From assembly GCF_000504285.1 (NCBI RefSeq), contig NZ_KI632511.1, positions 3,283,372-3,347,371 of the forward strand: a stretch of 64,000 nt of DNA. Reading direction: 5' to 3'. The notes below the pieces were generated by a model. The model did no database searches, was not told where the DNA came from, and saw nothing but the letters and a program-made list of their open reading frames with translations. The position numbers and the translations under genes are program-made. Positions 1 through 9,457 of the stretch are shown one piece after another (positions within the stretch are counted from its first letter, which is position 1; the number at the start of each line of letters is the position of its first letter). Origin of the DNA: Actinospica robiniae DSM 44927. GTDB lineage: Bacteria > Actinomycetota > Actinomycetes > Streptomycetales > Catenulisporaceae.

Positions 1-2
1 TC

Positions 3-2687
3 TCGTCGGCTGCGGTGCGGCCGCACGCCATTCTGACTGCAGGCACGTGGCCGATCTTCGTTCCCGGCAAGGCGATCGGCGTGGCGGTGCCGGAATCAGC
101 CCTCGAAGCCATGGACCTGCGCGTCGGCGCCAGCGTGAGCCTGACCGATCCGAATTCCCACTCCAGCGTCGCCTTCGTGGTGACCGGCTCCTTCCGGTAT
201 GCCGACGACGATCCGGGTGCTCTGACGTGGAACCAGATCGGCATGTCGGGTGTGGAGCCGAGCGGCCCCACGACCTACTTCGGTCCGCTGGTCGCCAATC
301 CTGCGGCCTTCGCGGCCGGTGCCCTCAGTACCGCGAGTGGCACGTGGGTGCTCACTCCCGCAACGGGAGATCAGGACTCGGCGACGCTCGCGGCGCAGGC
401 CAGCGCTCTTCTACACTCCGCGGATTTGGCGCCGCAGAACGGATTCACGGTCTCCTCGGGCCTACCCGGGCTCGTCGCCGGCATCGCGGCGCGGACAGCT
501 GCGGGCCGGGCTCAACTCCTGGCGGGCGCGATCCTGCTCGGGGTGTTGGCGGGGGTCGCGCTCGCGGCCGCGGCAGGGAGCCTGGTCGCACGGAGCAGAG
601 TCCAGGCCGCGCTGCTGTGTTCGCGCGGGGCGCCGCGGCGAACCCTCGTCTCCTTCTACGTGGTGGACGTCGCGATCGTCTTCCTGTTCGCCGTGGGTGG
701 AGTGCTGACGCAGTCGGAGTTGTGGGGCGAGGACTTCGGGCGCGCGATTCCGAGCGTAGCTTGGGTATCAGGGCTCGCGGTCGCACTGGTGGCCTCGCTG
801 TTGCTCTGCGGCCGCGCGGCCCGGACCGCCGAGCCCGCGGACGTCGCCATCGCCTCCGGCCGGCAGTCTTCGGTCCCCGGAATCATCCGCGCGGGCGGCG
901 ACATCGCGTTGATCGCCCTTGCGGGCGTGGCAGTGTGGCAGGCCGGTGAGGTCGGGCTCTCCACCCGCGCGGCGAACGGGAGCGGCGCCACCCCGGTGCT
1001 GATCGTCGCCGCCGCGCCTGCTCTGGCCGTCGCCGCCGGTGCCGCGCTGTGCGGACGGCTGGTGGGCGGCGGCGCCCGGGTCGCGGAGTTCGTCGCCCGC
1101 CGGGTCCGCAGCGCACCGGTGCGGCTGGCGACCTGGGAACTGGCGCGCACACCTCTGCGGTACTTCGTTCCGGCGTTGCTGTGCGTCGCGTCGGTCGCCG
1201 GCTGCGGATCCTTGGCCGCGCAGCATGCCAGCCGACTCCGATCCGCGCACGACCAAGCCGCGTTCGTCAATGGCGCGCAGGTCGCGGTCGCGCTGCGCCA
1301 GACCCTGCCGCCTGGTGAGGTGGCCTCGGTCGCTTCCGCTCCCGGAGTCATCGCCGCCACTCCCGTCGACGAGATCGACATCGGGACCGGCACGCTCGTG
1401 GCGCTCGACGCGGCGAACGCCGCTTCGACGGTCGCGCTCCGTGCCGATCTGGTGGACGGGTCCGCGGCGAAGCTGTGGGCTGGGCTGACACCGAGCAGTT
1501 CACAGCATCCTGTGATGTCCGGTATCTCCGTGCCAGGACGGCCGGTCGCGCTCGGCCTCACCGGCACGCTGACCGCGACCGGCCACGCTTCCAACATCAG
1601 GGGGGATACGGTCTCCGTGGCTCTGACCATCCAAGACGCGGTCGGCCTGACGTATTCGATCCCTGTCGGGCAACTCGCACCCGACGAGGCCGAGCACGCC
1701 CTGAGCGCACAGATCGCACCCGATGCCAAAGCCGACTATCCGTTGCGCATCATCGGCGTCACGCTCGGAACCGCCGACAAGGCCTACAAACTCGCCATCT
1801 CCGGGTTGACCGAGCAGGTCGCGGGAGGCGGCGGCACCATCTCGTTCCCAGGCGCGGCGGCCATGGCCAAGTGGACCCGGCACAACCAGTCGACCGACGT
1901 CATGCTGGCGCCGGCGGCCGGACCCGGGCTCGTGGTTCCTGCCCTGGCCACGGATGACTACCTCAGCGCCAACGGCGTGCACATCGGGTCGACGGTCCAG
2001 CTCAGTGTGAACGGCGTGTCCGTCAGTGCTCTGATCATCGCCACGGTCTCGGCGTTCCCGGCACTCCCGGCCGGCAACCCGGACGGTCTGATCGTCGACC
2101 TTCCCACGCTGGCCGACGTCGTCAACGCCGGCGGGGCCGAGCTCTGGCCGAGCTACACCTGGTGGCTGGATACCAAGAGCGGTAATGCGCCTGCCGCACT
2201 GCCGGCCGGCGCGGTGGCTACCACTGCGGACGAGGTACAGGCCAACTTGATCTCGGATCCGTTGTCTGCGATCCCGCAACAGGCGCTTGACATCGCGACG
2301 CCCGCGCTCGTGCTTCTCGCCATGCTGGGCCTGGTGACGGCTTTGCTCGCCGCCTCACGCGACTCGGCCCGGCGCGACGCGGTGCTCGGCGCACTCGGCA
2401 CGACCCGCTCGCAGCTCGTCGGGCTCACCTGCCTCCTGCACGCGTGCGTCATCGTTCCGGCGGCTCTACTCGGCACCGGCCTCGGATTCCTCTTCGCCCG
2501 CGTGTTCACGCCGGTGTTCGTGCTCGGCGCGGACGGCTCACCACCCCGGCCTTCGGTCATGGTGCTGCTGGACGCAACCTGGAGCGCGACGGCAGCGCTG
2601 ATCATCGTCGCGACGACCGTGACAGTCGCCCTCGCGAGCTGCCTTGCGCGCACGGGCCGGTTCGCACAGTTCGGGGCTCGAGGGTGA
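3..2687 (+). CDS. FtsX/MacB-type ABC transporter permease, 5' partial
   Basis: The reading frame is open to the left edge of the window, so the N-terminus, including the first membrane segment, is missing. The visible part starts in an extracytoplasmic MacB-PCD-like domain (about residues 1-150), followed by hydrophobic segments near 165-190, 210-230 and 250-265, a second large extracytoplasmic domain, and a last membrane block ending near residue 880. This is the duplicated FtsX layout of large actinobacterial macrolide/lipid exporters. The stop overlaps the GTG of the next permease (GTGA), and two ATPase genes follow, so all four proteins probably form one complex. The exported substrate cannot be read from the sequence. 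Family call is secure. Confidence 0.85.
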   Translation, partial: SSAAVRPHAILTAGTWPIFVPGKAIGVAVPESALEAMDLRVGASVSLTDPNSHSSVAFVVTGSFRYADDDPGALTWNQIGMSGVEPSGPTTYFGPLVANPAAFAAGALSTASGTWVLTPATGDQDSATLAAQASALLHSADLAPQNGFTVSSGLPGLVAGIAARTAAGRAQLLAGAILLGVLAGVALAAAAGSLVARSRVQAALLCSRGAPRRTLVSFYVVDVAIVFLFAVGGVLTQSELWGEDFGRAIPSVAWVSGLAVALVASLLLCGRAARTAEPADVAIASGRQSSVPGIIRAGGDIALIALAGVAVWQAGEVGLSTRAANGSGATPVLIVAAAPALAVAAGAALCGRLVGGGARVAEFVARRVRSAPVRLATWELARTPLRYFVPALLCVASVAGCGSLAAQHASRLRSAHDQAAFVNGAQVAVALRQTLPPGEVASVASAPGVIAATPVDEIDIGTGTLVALDAANAASTVALRADLVDGSAAKLWAGLTPSSSQHPVMSGISVPGRPVALGLTGTLTATGHASNIRGDTVSVALTIQDAVGLTYSIPVGQLAPDEAEHALSAQIAPDAKADYPLRIIGVTLGTADKAYKLAISGLTEQVAGGGGTISFPGAAAMAKWTRHNQSTDVMLAPAAGPGLVVPALATDDYLSANGVHIGSTVQLSVNGVSVSALIIATVSAFPALPAGNPDGLIVDLPTLADVVNAGGAELWPSYTWWLDTKSGNAPAALPAGAVATTADEVQANLISDPLSAIPQQALDIATPALVLLAMLGLVTALLAASRDSARRDAVLGALGTTRSQLVGLTCLLHACVIVPAALLGTGLGFLFARVFTPVFVLGADGSPPRPSVMVLLDATWSATAALIIVATTVTVALASCLARTGRFAQFGARG

Positions 2688-4861
2688 GGGTCGCGAAGAT
2701 GGGGGTTCCTCTCAACAGGTTCGCCGCCGCGTGGCGCAGGCCCGGCTGCGCGGCCTTGGCCCTGCTCGCGGGCTGCGTCATGAGCGCGACCGCGGTCTCA
2801 GCCCGGGTGGATCTGCAATCGCGGACGAACGCGCTGCAAGCCGCGGTGAATCAGACCCCGGTCACTCTGCGCACGGTCGAGGCCGACGCGGACTATCCCT
2901 TGTTCGCCGCCGCGAACAGCGACCCGGGCACCGCGATCGATCAGGAGACCGGCCGGTTCTACGCCACGATGGCGCCGCATGTGCCCGTACAGGGCATGAC
3001 GCAGGCCTGGGCCGACCTCGTCTCGCCGCCGGTCGGCCTGAGCGACGCTCCGGCGAGCGCGATCGCCTCGCCCGGAACACCGCCGATGCTCACGGTCGAC
3101 TACCGGCAGAACCTGTCCGCGCACGCCAAGCTCGTCGCAGGACATTGGCCTGATACGACGCAGCTGATGCCGGACGGCTCGCAGGAGCTGGAGATCGCGG
3201 TCACCCCCGCGACACTCGCGAGGCTCAGCGCGCACGTCGGCTCGAGCCTGGTGGTCGGAGGGTCGCCGATGATCGTCGTCGGGGTCGTCACGCCCACCGA
3301 TCCCGACGGGGCGTTCTGGCGCTCGCGCCCCTACCTCGGTGCTCCCGTGCTGGACACGCCCGGGCTGACCCCGCCGTACTGGGACACCGGCGCCTTCATC
3401 GGGACGAACGAGATCGCTATCCTGGGCAACGTCTACGAGACCGGCGAGCTGGAGCTGAGCTGGACCGTGCCCCTCGTCGAGACCGGGTACCAGCCCGGGG
3501 AAACCGCCGCGATCGTCAGTGCACTGACCTCGGGCCTCGACGGGGATGCGTTGGAGCTCTACCGAGCCAGTGCTTCGGGCAGCAACACCGGCAACAATCT
3601 TGGCATCGGACTGGAGTTGAAATCCGGCCTCGCGCCGACTCTGGAGCGCTTCGTCGAGGGTCAGAACGACGAGGCCGTGGAGATCGCGCTGCCCATGGCG
3701 AGCCTGGTCGTGATCGGGCTCATCGCCCTCGCGCTCCTCACCCGGACGAGTCTGGACCGGCGCGCCTCGGAGTCGAGGCTTCTGCTGGCCCGCGGCGCAC
3801 CGCTGCGCGAACTGCTCGGGCGGGCTGCGGCCGACAGCATCCTGACGATGCTCCCGATGTTCGCGGTGGCGAGCGGAATCACCCTCGCCCTGCCGGGGAC
3901 GGCGCCGTCGGCTCTCTGGTGGCACCTTGGTTTGATCGGCGTCGCGGCCACGGCGGCTCCGACGGTTCTCACCTTTGGACGCTACTGGCCCGCTCTGCAT
4001 CGGCACGTGCGAGCCGAGAAGACCGGCAGTGGCCTGCGACGCCGCAGCCGTGTGTTCGCTGTCGATCGGGGCTTGGTGCTCAGAACGGCAGCGGCCGTGC
4101 TGTGCGTGGCTGGGCTCGATCAGGTGCACGCGAGCGGACTGGCGTCGGGCGGGGGCGTCGACTTCTACACGGCCTGCGCTCCCCTGCTCGCCGCCACGCT
4201 CGCCACGCTCGTGACGCTGGCGCTCGGACCAGCCGTTCTCCGTGTCCTGATGCGCCGGTCCCGGCGCGGACGTGGCGCGATCCTCCTACTCGGTCTGGGT
4301 CGCATCGCCCGCACACCCGCGCCTGCGGCCATCATCGTTTTCATCCTGACGCTCGCGCTGAGCACCGCGGACATCGCTTTCGCCCTGCATCGCACGACCG
4401 GCGCGGTGGCGCAGAGCGCTGATCAGAAGCCGCTGGCGCACGCGATCGCGATGTACCTCACCGTGCTGTCCGCGGCCGCGCTGGGCGCCGGATGCGTGAT
4501 CGTCGCCATCAGCGCCTTCGGGGACGCGGCGGAACGGCGTGCGACGACCGCCCGGCTGACGGTCACGGGAATGACGGCGGGGCAGGCGCGCGGCGTCACG
4601 GCCGTCGAACTCGGTGCGCCGATCGTGTTCGCGGTGCTCGGCGGCACGATCGCAGCGTACGTACTTCCATGGATCGTGCGGCCCGCGCTGGCGGCGGTCC
4701 TCGGCCGGGCCGGTGTGCGGCTGACCGTGGCCGACCTCGCCGTACCGGTATCGACGCTCATTCCGCTGGCCCTCCTCGCGGGCCTCGGCGGCGCCGCTCT
4801 CGCCCGGCGCGGCGCGGCCGCAGTCCTACGCCTCGGCGACCAAGCTCAGGGAGAACAGTAG
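2684..4861 (+). CDS. FtsX-like ABC transporter permease, second subunit
   Basis: The GTG at 2684 overlaps the previous stop as GTGA and is preferred to the longer upstream frame, which would run through the neighbouring gene; an ATG lies at 2699. The product of about 725 residues begins with a basic stretch and one membrane anchor, then a long extracytoplasmic domain to about residue 320. Three helices around 330-440 and a second membrane block over the last 270 residues follow. It has the FtsX/MacB permease architecture and is the likely heterodimer partner of the preceding protein. No Walker motifs are present; energy should come from the two ATPases downstream. Confidence 0.85.
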   Translation: MRVAKMGVPLNRFAAAWRRPGCAALALLAGCVMSATAVSARVDLQSRTNALQAAVNQTPVTLRTVEADADYPLFAAANSDPGTAIDQETGRFYATMAPHVPVQGMTQAWADLVSPPVGLSDAPASAIASPGTPPMLTVDYRQNLSAHAKLVAGHWPDTTQLMPDGSQELEIAVTPATLARLSAHVGSSLVVGGSPMIVVGVVTPTDPDGAFWRSRPYLGAPVLDTPGLTPPYWDTGAFIGTNEIAILGNVYETGELELSWTVPLVETGYQPGETAAIVSALTSGLDGDALELYRASASGSNTGNNLGIGLELKSGLAPTLERFVEGQNDEAVEIALPMASLVVIGLIALALLTRTSLDRRASESRLLLARGAPLRELLGRAAADSILTMLPMFAVASGITLALPGTAPSALWWHLGLIGVAATAAPTVLTFGRYWPALHRHVRAEKTGSGLRRRSRVFAVDRGLVLRTAAAVLCVAGLDQVHASGLASGGGVDFYTACAPLLAATLATLVTLALGPAVLRVLMRRSRRGRGAILLLGLGRIARTPAPAAIIVFILTLALSTADIAFALHRTTGAVAQSADQKPLAHAIAMYLTVLSAAALGAGCVIVAISAFGDAAERRATTARLTVTGMTAGQARGVTAVELGAPIVFAVLGGTIAAYVLPWIVRPALAAVLGRAGVRLTVADLAVPVSTLIPLALLAGLGGAALARRGAAAVLRLGDQAQGEQ

Positions 4862-4864
4862 GCC

Positions 4865-5845
4865 GTGAACGCGCAGACGCAGACCATAAGCGGCGCCTCG
4901 TCGTCGGCGATCGAGTGCACGTCGCTGGTGCGGATCTACCGGACCGAGAACCTGGAAGTCCAGGCCCTGCAAGGGCTCGACCTTCACGTCGCCAAGGGCG
5001 AGTTCATCGCGCTCGTGGGCGCGTCCGGGAGCGGGAAGTCGACCCTGCTGGGCATTCTCTCGGGCCTCGACTCGCCTTCGGCCGGCTCGGTTCGGGTCGA
5101 CGGGCGGGAACTGGCGGGTCTGAGCGCGCACGAGCGCATGCTCTACCGGCGGCAGAGTGTCGGCTTCATCTGGCAGAGTCCGCCGCGCAACCTGCTGCCA
5201 CAACTGACCGCCGCGCAGAACGTCGCGCTCCCCCAGCGATTCAACGGAATCGGGCGCAAGGCGCGCCGAGCGCGTGCGCTCGAACTGCTCGACTCGATGG
5301 GTGTCGCGCACTGCCGCGACCGCACTCCCGGACATCTCTCCGGCGGTGAGCAGCAGCGCGTCGCCATCGCCGTCGCACTGGCCAACTCCCCGGCGGTGCT
5401 GCTGGCCGACGAACCGACCGGTGAACTGGACGCCGAATCGGCGCGGCACGTCATCTCCGGCTTGCGCGAGGCCAACGTCGAGCACGGCGTCACCACGCTG
5501 ATCGTCACGCACGACGAGGAGGTGGCCGGCCAGGTGCGGCGCACGGTCGCCATCCGAGACGGGCGGATCGCGACGGAGACGCACCGGCCGGGCATCGCGC
5601 CCGGCGCTGAAGCGTCACTGGACGACGGCAACGGTCCCCTCCATCCTTCGAACGCAGACGTCGAATACGCAGTCATCGACCGAGCCGGCCGGCTCCAACT
5701 GCCGCCCGAGTTCACCGAACCGCTCGGCATCAAGAACCTGGTCCGCCTGACTCGCGAACCCGGGCACATCGAGGTCTGGCCCGAGCACGGACGAGCGGCC
5801 GGGTTCGACGAGGCCGACACCAAGCCCGAGCAGGACGAAGCGTGA
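4865..5845 (+). CDS. ABC transporter ATPase with AbrB-like C-terminal extension
   Basis: This is a MacB/LolD-type nucleotide-binding subunit. Walker A reads GASGSGKST near residues 55-63, the signature is LSGGEQQRV near 157, and Walker B with the Glu is LLADEPTGELD near 180. It starts at a GTG three bases after the permease stop. A LolD-type ATPase ends near residue 225; here about 95 residues follow, and positions 260-300 (VIDRAGRLQLPPEF, then LGI and VRL) resemble the SpoVT/AbrB swapped-hairpin pattern. I infer that the tail is a regulatory or dimerisation module; ATPase function is certain by motif, the tail assignment is tentative. Confidence 0.88.
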   Translation: MNAQTQTISGASSSAIECTSLVRIYRTENLEVQALQGLDLHVAKGEFIALVGASGSGKSTLLGILSGLDSPSAGSVRVDGRELAGLSAHERMLYRRQSVGFIWQSPPRNLLPQLTAAQNVALPQRFNGIGRKARRARALELLDSMGVAHCRDRTPGHLSGGEQQRVAIAVALANSPAVLLADEPTGELDAESARHVISGLREANVEHGVTTLIVTHDEEVAGQVRRTVAIRDGRIATETHRPGIAPGAEASLDDGNGPLHPSNADVEYAVIDRAGRLQLPPEFTEPLGIKNLVRLTREPGHIEVWPEHGRAAGFDEADTKPEQDEA

Positions 5846-6543
5846 ACGCGGAGATGAAGGCACCCCTGCTCGAAGCCGTCGGCGTGAGCCGCTCGTTCGG
5901 CCGGGGCAGGACGCAAGTCAATGCCCTGCGGGACATCGACCTCGTCGTGGAGGCCGGGCGCATCCACGTCGTGCGCGGCCGCTCGGGCTCGGGAAAGACC
6001 ACGCTGCTCAACATCCTCGGCGGGCTCGATCTGCCGAGCGCCGGGTCGGTGCGCATCGACGGCACCGACCTGGCCTCGCTCTCCGAGCGGGACCGGATCC
6101 TGTTGCGGCGGACCAGGATCGGCTTCGTCTTCCAGTCCTTCGGCCTCGTCTCCCACCTCAGCGCCGCGGAGAACGTCAGCATGCCGCTGCGGCTGGCGCG
6201 CGCCGATCCCCGGGAACGGGACCGGCGCGTGCGCCGCCTGCTGGACCTGGTCGGGCTGTCCGACCGGGCCGAGCACCGCCCCGCCGAGCTCTCCGGCGGC
6301 CAGCAGCAGCGCGTCTCCGTCGCCCGGTCGCTCGCCCAGCGACCCGATCTGCTGATCGCCGACGAACCGACCGGCCACCTCGACTCGAACACCGGCGCCG
6401 GCATCCTCCGCCTGCTGCGGGAGATCGCCGACGTCGAGGGCACCGCCATCGTGCTCAGCACCCACGACCGTCGCATCGCCGAAGCGGCGGACCAGGTCTT
6501 CGACCTCGGCGACGGCCGGCTCAGCGCGCCCGTCCGCGTCTGA
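5842..6543 (+). CDS. ABC transporter ATPase (LolD/MacB type)
   Basis: A compact 233-residue nucleotide-binding subunit. Walker A is GRSGSGKT near residues 48-55, the Q-loop lies near VFQSFGLV, the signature is LSGGQQQRVSVARSL, and Walker B is LLIADEPTGHLD. The GTG start overlaps the preceding stop (GTGA), so it is translationally coupled. Two different ATPases beside two permeases suggests a heterodimeric exporter. It is the last gene of the operon; the next gene converges from the other strand 17 bases later. Confidence 0.9.
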   Translation: MNAEMKAPLLEAVGVSRSFGRGRTQVNALRDIDLVVEAGRIHVVRGRSGSGKTTLLNILGGLDLPSAGSVRIDGTDLASLSERDRILLRRTRIGFVFQSFGLVSHLSAAENVSMPLRLARADPRERDRRVRRLLDLVGLSDRAEHRPAELSGGQQQRVSVARSLAQRPDLLIADEPTGHLDSNTGAGILRLLREIADVEGTAIVLSTHDRRIAEAADQVFDLGDGRLSAPVRV

Positions 6544-6560
6544 ACGGGCGAGTCGGCTGC

Positions 6561-7235
6561 TCACTTCTCCAGGGTGTGGGCGGTGATATCGCCGTTGTTG
6601 GTGCTGGCGTGGATGGCGAGGTCGGGGGTGGCGGCGCTGTTGCGCAGGGTGTTGTGGACGCGGCCGTGAAGCGTCGTGGCTTCGAGGGTGGCGCTGCTGC
6701 CGGGGATGGCGCCGACGGTGATGTCGCCGGACTGGGTGCTCAGCTCGAGGGTGCCGCGGGCCGCCTCGGCGACGCGGATGGCGCCGCGAGCGGTGGTGAT
6801 CCGGGCCGGGCCGGTCAGCCGCCCGACCTCGACGTCGCCGTCCACCGCGGTCAGCTCCAGGGCCGCGGCCTCGTCGATCTTGATGTGGCGGTGGGCGCCG
6901 TCGAAGGCGATCTCGCCCATCCGTCCGACCACGCGCACCTCGCACGCGGCGGTCTCCGCCTTCAGGTGCGAGCCGGCGGGCACCTGCACGGTGACCTCGA
7001 TCGCGCCGGTCGGGCCGAGGCGGGGGTGGGCGGGCTCGTCGGTGCGGATGCGCAGGGTCCCGTCGGCGAACTCGGCCGTGGTGCGCGCGGCGGCCTTCTG
7101 GTCGCGGGACTTGCCCGGGTCGGCCGGGCGGATCTCGACGGTGGTCTCGGCGCGGTCGGTGGCGATGAACTGGACGCGTCCGGCCGGGATCTGCAGCAGG
7201 GTGCGGATCGGGGCGGGGGTGGCGTAGGTCTGCAT
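6561..7235 (-). CDS. DUF4097-family beta-strand repeat protein
   Basis: The 224-residue product has no signal peptide or membrane segment. It is built of short repeated beta units (IRV, LELSTQSGDITVG, ARITTARGAIRV and similar), the DUF4097/adhesin-like beta-helix pattern common in actinobacteria. The ATG at 7235 follows a GAGGAGCG ribosome site. It is divergent from an HTH/MarR-like regulator, and such pairs are frequent in Streptomyces, so it is probably the main target of that regulator. Biochemical role unknown; a scaffold or cell-envelope stress function is only a guess. Confidence 0.75.
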   Translation of the reverse strand: MQTYATPAPIRTLLQIPAGRVQFIATDRAETTVEIRPADPGKSRDQKAAARTTAEFADGTLRIRTDEPAHPRLGPTGAIEVTVQVPAGSHLKAETAACEVRVVGRMGEIAFDGAHRHIKIDEAAALELTAVDGDVEVGRLTGPARITTARGAIRVAEAARGTLELSTQSGDITVGAIPGSSATLEATTLHGRVHNTLRNSAATPDLAIHASTNNGDITAHTLEK

Positions 7236-7463
7236 GGTGCGCTCCTCGGGTCATTGTTTCTGACATGGGAAACGCTACGTTGCGTTCATGGATCGCGCAA
7301 CATACTTGTTGCATCGCAGTGGAGTGCTGCGAGGTCAGAGTGAGGATTTCGTTGCATCGAGGACAGAACTAACGCAACGAAGAGCCCTGCGTTCGTTGCA
7401 TTGAATGAAGATGAACGCTATGCTGGCGGCGTCAAGGTCGAGCACGTGTGAAAGGAGCCCGCG
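7236..7463. promoter_or_regulatory. Divergent promoter region with three GTTGC dyads
   Basis: This gap separates the DUF4097 gene from its divergent regulator. It holds three inverted repeats sharing a GTTGC/GCAAC core: GTTGCG/CGCAAC at 7279-7301, TTCGTTGC/GCAACGAA at 7348-7381, and GCGTTC/GAACGC at 7389-7418, plus further single GTTGCAT half-sites. The array is the likely operator of the regulator at 7464-8249 and may control both directions. The repeats are seen directly; the binding assignment is inference. Confidence 0.65.
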
Positions 7464-8249
7464 ATGCCGGGAGGCAGGCTCACCCAGGCCGAACGTCAAC
7501 GGATCGCGTCGGGACTGGCCGACGAACTCGCCTACGCGGAGATCGCCCGGCGGCTCGACCGCCCCACCTCGACCATCACCCGCGAGGTGATGCGCAACGG
7601 CGGTCCCACCGCGTACCGCCCCGAGATGGCACAGCGCGCCACCGAGCGCCGCTCCCGTCGGCGCAAACCGGCGGCGGCGGTGCCTGCCGGCGGGCGGGTC
7701 GCGCGGGCCCAGGCCCACGGGCGCGACGACGACGCCGTGCGCGAATACGAGGAGACCTTCACCACCTTGTTCATGGCACAGGGCCTGCCGAAGATGACCT
7801 CGCGCGTGCTCACCAGCCTGTTCGTCACCGATTCCGGCAGCCTCACCGCGGCCGAACTGGTCGAGCGGCTCCAGGTGAGCCCCGCCTCGGTCTCCAAGGC
7901 GGTCACCTTCCTGGAGGGCCAGGGCCTGGTGCGCCGGGAGCGCGACGAACGCCGCCGCGAGCGCTACGCCGTCCACGAGAACCTCTGGTATCAGTCCACG
8001 ATCGCCGGCGCCCAGGGCATCGCGCAGGTCGCCGAGACCGCACGCCAGGGCGTGGCCGTCCTCGGCCGCGGCACCCCGGCCGCCGTCCGCTTGGAGAACA
8101 TCGCCCGCTTCAGCGACTTCATCAGCGAGAGCATGTTCCGCGCCGCCGAACAGGTCCGCGACATCCTCACCTCGAACCCTGAGGGGGCCACGGTCCGGGA
8201 CGACGCCGAGGAAGCCGACCCCGCGGAGTCAGTGGACTCAGTGGGCTGA
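7464..8249 (+). CDS. Chimeric HTH regulator (IS30-like HTH plus MarR/GbsR-like domain)
   Basis: The 261-residue protein combines two DNA-binding modules. Residues 1-70 resemble the N-terminal HTH of IS30-type transposases (LTQAERQRIASGLA, YAEIARRLDRPTSTITREV). After a basic linker, residues 95-200 form a MarR/GbsR-like winged helix (TAAELVERLQVSPASVSKAVTFLEGQGLVRRERDERRRERY). The ATG at 7464 has an AAAGGAG site. A role controlling the divergent DUF4097 gene is inferred from the shared intergenic dyads. Its 3' end overlaps the convergent hydrolase gene by 12 bases. Confidence 0.8.
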   Translation: MPGGRLTQAERQRIASGLADELAYAEIARRLDRPTSTITREVMRNGGPTAYRPEMAQRATERRSRRRKPAAAVPAGGRVARAQAHGRDDDAVREYEETFTTLFMAQGLPKMTSRVLTSLFVTDSGSLTAAELVERLQVSPASVSKAVTFLEGQGLVRRERDERRRERYAVHENLWYQSTIAGAQGIAQVAETARQGVAVLGRGTPAAVRLENIARFSDFISESMFRAAEQVRDILTSNPEGATVRDDAEEADPAESVDSVG

Positions 8250-8954
8250 CGGGCCGCCCCGAGCCTGCGCGCTGGCGAGTCCGAGCGCGGTCGAGGCGTC
8301 GGCGAGGACGGGCTCGCCGTGACCGAAGCAGGCCACCTCCACGGAAAGGCCGCACAGGCGGTCCAGCGACGCGATCGCCCGCGCGCGATCGAGGTTGAAG
8401 ACTCCGAGCGTCGGCCTGCCGACGTTGGCCACGGCGTCGCCCACGAACAGGACGGCCGCGGCGGGCAGGTGGATCGCGATGCTGCCCTCGGTGTGACCGG
8501 GCACGGCGACGACCTCGGCGCCGCCGCCGAAGTCGAGCACGTCGCCGTCCTCGAGCTCCCGATCCACCCGCGCGGCCGGTGCCGCCGGGAGGGCGGGCTT
8601 GTTCGCATACAGCTGGCGCTCCCAGGCGGGGGCGTCGGAGAAGTCCGGCGCCGGCCACGCAGCCTCGCCCCGGACGAACGCGGCATCGAGCCGGTGCGCG
8701 AGGACCTCCGCGTGGCCCCACGCCTGGATCTCGGCGGCCGAACCCGTGTGATCCTCATGGAAATGCGTCAGCACGACCCGGCGCAGATCCGCGGGCCCGT
8801 AGCCGAGCCGCCGTATCGACTGCGCGATCGCCTCGCCCTGGCCGACCGGCCCGGTGTCGATCAGCGTCAACGACCCGCGCTCGTCCCACAGGTACGCCTG
8901 CCCGACCGGGAAGCGAAGCAGATGCAAGCGCGGAGACAACTGGATGGCATCCAT
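8238..8954 (-). CDS. MBL-fold metallo-hydrolase
   Basis: A metallo-beta-lactamase-fold enzyme of 238 residues. The metal site is read in TLIDTG, LTHFHEDHTG (the HxHxDH motif), a later GHTEGS and a C-terminal FGHGEPV, which together supply the usual two-zinc ligands. I place the start at the ATG at 8954; a longer frame to 9116 adds 54 residues of unlikely composition. The family covers glyoxalase II-like thioesterases and other hydrolases; nothing in the context narrows the substrate. Confidence 0.82.
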   Translation of the reverse strand: MDAIQLSPRLHLLRFPVGQAYLWDERGSLTLIDTGPVGQGEAIAQSIRRLGYGPADLRRVVLTHFHEDHTGSAAEIQAWGHAEVLAHRLDAAFVRGEAAWPAPDFSDAPAWERQLYANKPALPAAPAARVDRELEDGDVLDFGGGAEVVAVPGHTEGSIAIHLPAAAVLFVGDAVANVGRPTLGVFNLDRARAIASLDRLCGLSVEVACFGHGEPVLADASTALGLASAQARGGPSAH

Positions 8955-9133
8955 GCTATGCGAGCCTATCCGCGGACCGTCGCGCGAACCACGATGTTCG
9001 CTCAGGGCAGAGAGCCGGGGAGCATCGTCAGGCTTCGGATTACTGATAGCCGACTGATTCCCGCCCGACGAGTCCTTCGTAGGGTCATGAGTGCAGGGAA
9101 GAACCCGGCACCGCAATCCGAGGAGGAGCCACC

Positions 9134-9457
9134 ATGAGGGCCTACGCCATCGCGTTCGTTCGCGAAGTCGAGTTCAACGCCGAGATCGTCGAGTACCTTC
9201 AGCACATCGACGCCGCGCTCGAGCCGTTCGACGGGCGGTTCGTGGTGCACGGCGGCGGCGCAGAGGTCGTCGAAGGAGATGCGGTGATGGACGCGATCGT
9301 CATCGAGTTCCCGAGCCGCGACCAGCTGCGGGCGTGGTGGGATTCGCCGGAGTATCAGCAGATCATGTCACTGCGCACCCGGAACATGAAGGCTGATATC
9401 GTCCTCGTCGACGGAGTGCCCGAGGGCTACCGCGGCGCCGATTCGCTCAAGCACTAA
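9134..9457 (+). CDS. DUF1330 domain protein
   Basis: A small 107-residue ferredoxin-fold protein. The hallmarks are an N-terminal YAIAFVREV strand, GGGAEVVEGD, and VIEFPSRDQLRAWWDSPEYQ, the conserved DUF1330 core. The ATG follows GAGGAGCCACC. It is an isolated gene, with its 3' end seven bases from the left end of repeat element R1. Function is uncharacterised for the family. Confidence 0.85.
   Translation: MRAYAIAFVREVEFNAEIVEYLQHIDAALEPFDGRFVVHGGGAEVVEGDAVMDAIVIEFPSRDQLRAWWDSPEYQQIMSLRTRNMKADIVLVDGVPEGYRGADSLKH

Noticed and set aside
5143-7314. A 723-codon minus-strand frame antisense to the two ATPase genes
   Set aside because: It is the mirror of strong third-position GC bias; the opposite strand encodes proteins with all ABC ATPase motifs.
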